Below are positions 57,793 to 64,000 of a stretch of 64,000 nt of DNA, piece after piece. The notes beneath the pieces are model-generated. The model saw nothing but the letters and a program-made list of their open reading frames with translations, ran no database searches and was not told where the DNA came from. The position numbers were made by a program, and so were the translations under genes. Numbering within the stretch: position 1 is the stretch's first letter; each line of letters starts with the position of its first letter. Source of the stretch: Gnetum montanum (taxonomy: Eukaryota; Streptophyta; Gnetopsida; Gnetales; Gnetaceae); the NCBI GenBank assembly GCA_015680685.1, contig MNCI01003962.1, positions 352,146 through 416,145 on the forward strand, given 5' to 3'.

Positions 57793-60400
57793 GACTTCTA
57801 ACAACGCCGATGTCAATATCTCCAACATGGAGGTGCCCTTCGCAGCTCGAGGCACTACTGGTGTCGAACAACGGTTGAATCCAATACCAGAAGCACACCG
57901 GTCTCTCAGGATTCAAAACTAAGGACCTAAGGGTCTAGCCTAGCAATAGGAGCATTAAAAATTCCTTTGAGCAAAGGTGCAGGCTAACCTACCCTTAGAC
58001 TTGCACGAACTCGAAGAAAAACGTAGCTTCGAGTTTGCTTACTGCAACGGCGAGGAATTCATCCCTAATTGGGGCATTTCCCCACCTCTAACACAAGCAA
58101 ACCAAAGGTTGTTAGATCAAATAATTCAGTTGACAAAGCTCAGGGAGCAATAATACATGGCGTCCAACTCGGAGGATGCCTTTCAGGATGGGCATGAGAA
58201 ACTCTATTCTCAATCTGACGAGGGAGGTCCAGCCAACCCCATTCCTATCCCACCTACCTAGTCCTTCTGGGCCAGCCCGCTACCTGCCTCCACCCCCTTC
58301 GCCATCATGCCTATGCTTCAGCATTCCAGCCATGCTCCATTCACTTCTTCATCCATTCCGCAATTGTCATAGATGTCTCATTACACTCGCCCTCAGGTCT
58401 ACTCGACCCCCCAAACGGCACAACCTGGTGCAGCCCCATGGGGGGTCCTGCTGGGGACTCAAACAGCCTACTTAGCATCCTATCCCACTATCACTGCTCC
58501 AATGATACCACCTTCCAGATGGTGGACAATGCAAACAACACCTTTGGTAGGGGCAGCCTCAACGGCACAGCCGATGGGTTAAGTTACCAATGTTACCATG
58601 CCACCTGTGGGGGTTTCTTCCGTAGTTCCTCAGCCACCTACAGCATCCCTGGGTTTGGACCAAGCATTTTAGCTTATTCAGACCCTAGCTGAGGAAGTAA
58701 AATGCCTCAAAGTTGTTGGGTCTGATATGGTACGAGTTGTGGACTTTTACCAAGATGACCCCATTAACCCCACAATCCCTGCCTTGATACTACCACCCGG
58801 GATGTCCCTCCCACACTTCACGAAGTATGATGGAGAAGGAGATCCCAATACACATCTCATCACTTTCTGATCAGAGTCTTTGTTGTTGCAACAATGGCTG
58901 CGCATGATCATTCGCGTGTTCGCCATGTCCCTAGTTGGGAAAGTCCTAGATTGGTATCGTGCGTTGCCACGTTCATCCATTTCGACTTTGGAAGGACTTT
59001 TGACCCAGTTTGTGAAATGCTTCAAGTATAACTTGAAGCCAGAAACCACATTAGATCAGCTGATGAGCATGAAGCAAGACCCGCTAGAACCACTTCAAAA
59101 ATTCATTCAATGATGGAGCGCAACCTTTAACGAAATTCATGAACCTATCGCGGAGGCCCATTTGTTAGCCGTCTTTAAGGGTGCAGTGAATGACTTCATC
59201 AAATCAAAACTATATTACCTTGCTCTACACTCACTTAGTCAAGCTTTCACTCAAATGAAAAGCATACAAGATGTAGTCGAAGCAAGTAAAGACCTAGCTT
59301 ACGTCACTTATAGGAACAGTTTTGCAAAGAAAGATAAAGGCAAGGCCCCAATGACCAAGGTGGCCACTATGGCAGCTGAGGCTAAGCCCAAACACAGCAA
59401 CAACAGAAACAAGAATACAAAGAAACCAACCATACCTACAGTCAACTCAGAACCTAAATTAGGCCAAGCATTACGACCCGCTGCCCCCACATTCGACACA
59501 TCTGCATACACTAAACCTAATTTCAAACGAAAAGATCATTCAAAATATACTCTTTTTCCCCTTAAACCTTCAGAACTCCTAAAGCAACTGTTGGCAGGGG
59601 GATACCTTCAACACAAGCGGATTTCGTAAGAAGCAAACATGAGACATCGACGCTACTGCGAGCTCCTTAGAAATCCCTCTTGAGCCCTACCCAATGAACC
59701 TCCAATCCCTAAAGGTTTTAGGCTGGATAGGTTTTGTGACTACCATCAATTATGTGGTCATACCACGGATTATTGCCTATCGTTGCAAGATGACATCCAA
59801 AGACTGATTGACCTAGGGCATCTAGTGCTAGATGAAGGTAGCCCAGTACATCCTGAAAACGAATCAATGTACGTCTATACCGACCCACTCAATGCCAACA
59901 ACGCTGGTTACGTGATCAACGACATCGGTATTGACAATGATCCTGTGCCACCCTTCCAACTATTTGTGATTCTTGTGCCTCAGTGCAGTACGCACATGCC
60001 ACCAATGGCTAGTCCAAGCCCACAGTCGTCCTTCATCCTGAAAGTCCCACCATGAACATCTACCGCTGCACCACCCATTGGTGGGGCCGTGCAACCATGT
60101 CTACTAACACCTCTAGCCCCATTTGTCATTAGAACATCGGCGTCTTTGGAAACCTCCATCCCGCGCAGCGATAAACAACTTCCTCACCCTACGACGCGAG
60201 AAACCTATGCGATTGGCAAGGTGCTGAAAGGGAACAGCGTCAAAAGCATCTCCAAAACTACGCTTTGTCCTCTAAATTCGCACCTTCTTCACCTTTGACA
60301 AAGATCGACGAAAGCACACACCTTATCACATCCTATCACCGAAAATTTGAACCTAGGTCTGGGGCCATCTCCCCTTGGGAGATTCTTCCTCTAGGTCGAA
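57793..60400 (+). pseudogene. E6 gag (Tat-like), best-preserved gag of the window
   Basis: ATG at 57,793 (MTSNNADVNISNMEVPF). N-terminal block ELEEKRSFEFAYCNGEEFIP, one frameshift before 58,373, a Pro/Thr-rich region, then the gag core 58,740-59,320 (FTKYDGEGDPNTHL, AMSLVGKVLDWYRALPRSS, FKYNLKPETTLDQLM, FKGAVNDFIKSKLYYLALH, DVVEASKDLAYVTYRNS) with only two stops. A basic Asn/Lys-rich stretch follows, then a zinc knuckle CDYHQLCGHTTDYC (about 59,737-59,778), and a linker with MYVYTDPLNANNAGYVIN and FVI-type motifs. The frame shifts again at about 60,300-60,420 before the protease. Confidence 0.8.
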
Positions 60401-60441
60401 TCGAGGAGGAGGGTGTCAAGTAGACTAGTGGACAAGATTTC

Positions 60442-61319
60442 TTGAACTTCGTAACCCAGGTTGGGCAAACCCTAAAGCAAAAAAATACCATGTTAAGCCT
60501 ATACAACTTAGTCATGGCATCTGCCTCTCATCGCGAGGCTCTAGTCCACATGTTAATGGCAATCCCGGTCAATGAAAACATGCTGGTAGATGAGAAAATG
60601 ATCCACTTAGTCATACTCCCCTCCGTGCCCATGGAGTCCGCCCCTCCACTAACTTTCAGCAACAAAGCCCTTAAGGAAGATCCCGAAAAGGGCCAAGTGA
60701 CCACTGCACCTCTCTTCATCACAATTGGGGTCAGCCAATACCAAATCCGAAGGGTGCATGTTGATGATGGGGCAGCCACAAATGTCATCTCTTTTCCTAT
60801 CATAGAAAAACTGGGGTTGGTCGACCAGATCAAACCAATAGCCACAGCGTGCCTACGGTCCTTCAATGGGGCACGTGTCTGGGTAAAAGGCACAGTTCAC
60901 GTCAACTTCATAGTAGGGAATGAGCTCCCCATGGACGCAACATTCGTTATAGTCGAAGAAATGCCTGGGTTTAACCTAATCTTGGGAAGATCATGGCTAG
61001 CACAACTCGAGGCAGTTTCCTCGCCTATACACCAGGAAATCCACTTACCGTACAAGGGAAGAGAGGTGATAATCCATGGAGATGAAGTGGTAACACAAGC
61101 AATTAGTAACCTAAATGTAGAGCAAGGTTTAGAAGTTACAACCTCTGAAGATGAAGTGCCTGTTCATGCATGCACCAACCACACAACGAAGGGATTGGCC
61201 CAATGAAGTGATCCCCAGGAAGAAAACGTCTGGGTAGAGTTGCCCTTTCAAGCGAAGGAAAATGGTACAAGCGAGGGCCCTAGGAAAATGCCTCAACCTT
61301 ACATCTCTATCAACCCATG
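60442..61319 (+). pseudogene. E6 aspartic protease domain (near-intact frame)
   Basis: Open without a stop for 254 codons to 61,206 and, after one stop, to 61,319. Motifs: LSLYNLVMASASHREALVHML, LFITIGVSQYQIRRVHVDDG with the active site at 60,760-60,774, FPIIEKLGLV, GTVHVNFIVGNELPMD, MPGFNLILGRSWLAQLEAVSS, and HLPYKGREVIIHGDEV. By family knowledge this cleaves the gag-pol precursor. No RT follows within the window; the sequence after 61,320 carries no pol motif, so E6 ends or is broken here. The length of open frame makes it the youngest-looking coding stretch present. Confidence 0.8.
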
Positions 61320-61320
61320 A

Positions 61321-62880
61321 AAGGTCAGGAGACAACTATGCATCACATAGTTGCCTTACTGTTGGTGATCGTTTGGGCTGCAACCGTCAACGAGTGTCCT
61401 CGAACAGGATTTAGGTGCCTGCTAGTCTTTGGCAACACCAAGGCCCAGATACCTCCAAATAAACTCAGTAGATAATGTGAGTATGTGTATGTGCTGTTGC
61501 GGCATGTGGTCGTGAGAAATGTAACGATTGCATTGTGTAAACCACAAATAACTTACTTTAAAGAGATTCAGCCAACTTTNTGAAAACTAGAAATAGAGTA
61601 AGATTCGATGGAAATAAGCAGAAAAGAAAAGAAAGAAGATTTGTGTAGACCTCAAATATTTAAACAAAGTAAAATGACACGAGTAAACACTTCGCAATAA
61701 AGCTATCCCAAATTCAATATCTACGAATTGTTCAAACTTCCAAGGCTCAAACAAGCAATATCTTCAAGACAATCCTACTATGCTACCAAAAATTGCTGCG
61801 TAAACTACCACGTACGAGACTCTATTTTGGCTAGATAATAGATGTCAATGAAGGCATTCAAATAGAACCTTTAAAAGACTTAACAATTTCTAATTGAAAT
61901 ACCACAGGAATTCACTTTAAAGATAAAAAGAAGCTATTCTGGTCCCATCAAAATACCAAAGATTTTCTGAGCCCTCTCGACTACTGAATTGTTCAACGGC
62001 GTGACTACAAACAGAGGCTCTCTTACAACAATTCCAATAGCAGTTCCCACATGTTGCACAATAACAAAATTTACTACTAAAATTCTCTAAAGGATTTTAA
62101 ACACAAGCGCTTCTATGAAAAAATTTTAATAGAAATTTCTATTAGGAAACAAGAACAGTAAGAGCAATCTAAAAATCCCAAAATTACTTGCCAAGGATGA
62201 TACTATCTAAACCACTAACTAAAAAATTTAAACAAAACATAAAATAAAATGCATAACTCACAGGACCATGACAAAGAGGCTGAAATCTTTATTTAGCAAT
62301 CCATCTTATAAGCAATCATTCACACTTTCTTCTTTACAAAATGCTCTTCTCCCAAGACTCAAAGTGTCTCCAAGTAAGAGCCCAAGTGCTAACTAGTAGC
62401 CTTCAAAATGTGATGTATGAGACCTCCCAAAAGTCCCAATGAGATGATGATATTCCTTGTTATAATCCTCCCATGTTCATCCCTCCCACCTTTTTATAGG
62501 TTTCAAAGGTAGGTAGGGAAGTTACAATTTCAAAAATATCCCAAAAATATCTCAAAAATATCTCACCTAACTTTTCTCCCAAGTAATTGGACTATCCAAT
62601 TAGAAAATTACTTGCCCAACAAGTTAGGAGGTTACTTGCCCAACAAGTTAGGTAAGTTTCAACAATTTTGGGTGGTTTCAACCACCAAAGAGATAAAAAG
62701 GTTGCAATTGACAAGTGGCCTTGGTGGTTACAAATATCATAGATTAAGGCTAGGAAGTTACAACTTCCACATAAAGTTACAATTATATAAATAAAAGCTA
62801 TAGTTGGAAATGTCCATAAATCCTTCTCCTTTTTCTTAAATCATTATATATATGTATTTGAAAAATTAGTCTCCTTTTGT
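61321..62880. other. AT-rich block with minus-strand promoter-like features
   Basis: No coding homology. On the minus strand there is a CCTATAAAAAGG box (62,491-62,500) and, further along, AATAAAG (about 62,290), a layout usual for an LTR or a gene 5' end. A 21-bp direct repeat TTACTTGCCCAACAAGTTAG+G lies at 62,608-62,628 and 62,632-62,652, and CAAAAATATC triplets near 62,530-62,565. Possible minus-strand solo LTR; I could not find its ends. One N at 61,580. Confidence 0.4.
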
Positions 62881-62908
62881 CGTCAAACTAAAACTGTACT
62901 TGTTTGCT

Positions 62909-63329
62909 TTAGTTGTGATTGGCTGCCTTCTTCTGACGTTTTCTTTCCTTGCGTTTGGCCTTGGCCTATTCAACTTGTCTTGAAATCATCTCGAGTGCTT
63001 CAGAGAGGGTCTGTGCTTTGGCGCTATTGGCAATAGGAGCATCCGAAATGCTCCCTCCAGTGGATGACGTCGAAAGAAGTGCGGAGAAATCTCTGGAAAG
63101 TTCATCGAGGCGTTTCAACTTCTTCTTCTTCAAAACTGCTCCAACTCTATCCTCCAGCACCCATGCTACTGATCAAAGCCTCGAGAGCATGTTGCTTCTT
63201 CTTGAGCTCGTTTCCGCAGGACACAGAGAAAAGCCTTGAGCGCAACGACGATGAAAACGAAGAGGAATAACAAACGACTTGGCTCTGATCCGCGAAAAAG
63301 GCGCAGCTTCTGGCCGAGGTGCCGGCCAT
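62909..63329 (-). pseudogene. Small host-like gene, 139 codons, one frameshift and one stop
   Basis: On the minus strand ATG at 63,329 sits in a good context (GCCATGGCC) and opens MAGTSARSCAFFADQSQ, Ser/Arg-rich and acid-poor like an organelle transit peptide. KKKQHALEALISSM follows, then the frame moves by one base at a GGG (about 63,162), continuing as LEDRVGAVLKKKKLKRLDEL...SEALEMISRQVE. A TAG at 62,966-62,968, one change from CAG, is followed in frame by AKAKRKERKRQKKAANHN and a TAA at 62,909-62,911. Total 421 nt, that is 140 codons plus one extra base. Base composition is clearly richer in GC than the neighbours, and there is no link to a retroelement. Family not recognised. Pseudogene, or a real gene with two sequence errors. 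Confidence 0.55.
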
Positions 63330-64000
63330 GGCGTATTCCACTTCCAACACCAAAAAAAAAACAAAAAAAAAATCCTCCTCCTCCTTCTTTATTTTCCGCT
63401 AGAGTCCATTACATGTTTTTGTAAACCACTAACCATATTTAAAAATAACACTCTAACATTTAAGTCCCGCAGAATAGCAGGGACATTTAATTATAAGAGG
63501 CTCATAATCTTGATACCATTACTCATCATCCAGGAGTCTGGAGAAAAATGAATTTACTGTATCTCTAATAATATATATACTTTTTATCTTTGGATAATTC
63601 ATTTTCCACGTAATGTTAAGACAAATGTTCTAAAAATTCCATGGATTCAGATTTCTGAAAATTGAGGCAGGTGGATCATCTTTGAAATCTTTTACTCTAT
63701 TTGTTGGTTGTTCCATGGAATCAACGTATTTATTATTATTCTTTATTGAACTTCCTGCACATGTTTTGTTTTATGGTGGATGACTCCAAACAAAGTTAAC
63801 AAAGTATTCAGCACTGGATGAGCATGTATAGTTCCTTGGTTTAACAAACTGATAACCTAACATCTCAAAGTTGTACTTTGAACCTTCTTTGCTTCAGCAA
63901 GCCATATGCATAGTCTTCTTCATCATCTCTAAGAATACTAGTGCAGTAAAATTTCATATTTTCACCATCTGTTGCCTCAAAAATTCAATGTTAAACTTTT
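63330..64000. other. Flank of the small gene; nothing recognised
   Basis: In the gene's orientation this is its upstream side. It holds an interrupted A-tract (63,350-63,372 on the plus strand) followed by CCTCCTCC, and otherwise AT-rich single-copy-looking sequence with no motif I recognise. Confidence 0.4.

Noticed and set aside
63236-63551. Plus-strand open frames near the right edge
   Set aside because: They overlap the minus-strand gene, which has the better start context and composition.

Overview
This window is plant nuclear DNA, and almost all of it is decayed LTR retrotransposon. The evidence is Ty3/gypsy polyprotein remnants of two plant-specific lineages (Tat/Ogre-like and Athila-like), primer-binding sites that fit plant-type tRNA priming, plant-style introns and TATAAATA promoters, and a small gene with an organelle-type N-terminus at the right edge. 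The species cannot be read from the sequence; a seed plant with a large genome fits. I saw no rRNA or tRNA gene, CRISPR array, bacterial-type gene or intact protein-coding gene.

Layout. (1) 1-~16,200: a plus-strand Tat-like element (called E1): gag 1,400-4,500, protease 4,540-5,440, a 4.7-kb repeat-filled spacer, then pol (reverse transcriptase, two RNase H domains, integrase) 10,224-13,682, flanked by tandem repeats. (2) ~16,205-22,043: the 3' part of an Athila-like element (E2) with a coiled-coil ORF ('ORF2') and a 3' LTR. (3) 22,044-32,887 and 32,888-51,007: two minus-strand Tat-like elements of one family (E3, E4) arranged LTR-internal-LTR-internal. Each has gag and protease but no visible pol, and each carries a multi-exon gene on the opposite (plus) strand. 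(4) 39,433-48,012: an Athila-like element (E5) inserted in the 5' leader of E4, with both LTRs, a near-matching 5-bp target duplication, a tRNA-Asp primer site, gag and ORF2, but no pol. (5) 52,495-61,320: plus-strand Tat-like E6, arranged LTR, broken gag start, LTR, gag, protease. (6) 61,321-62,880: a promoter-like AT-rich block on the minus strand. (7) 62,909-63,329: a probable host gene on the minus strand with one frameshift and one premature stop.

How the parts fit. Only E1 retains pol, and its integrase is broken, so E3-E6 could have moved only with enzymes supplied by relatives. The most interesting signals are the ORF2 cassette of the Athila-like elements, which seems to have its own LTR-derived promoter and a 5'-UTR intron, and the spliced antisense gene of E3 and E4. 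A third theme is the set of palindromes upstream of the TATA boxes in the LTRs: GCTACGC hairpins in Tat-like LTRs, GATATCGC or GATGAAGCC palindromes in Athila-like LTRs.

All calls come from reading motifs and comparing copies within the window by eye; no database search was possible. Element and LTR edges are firm for E5, good for E6 and for the E4 LTR, and approximate for E1, E2 and E3.
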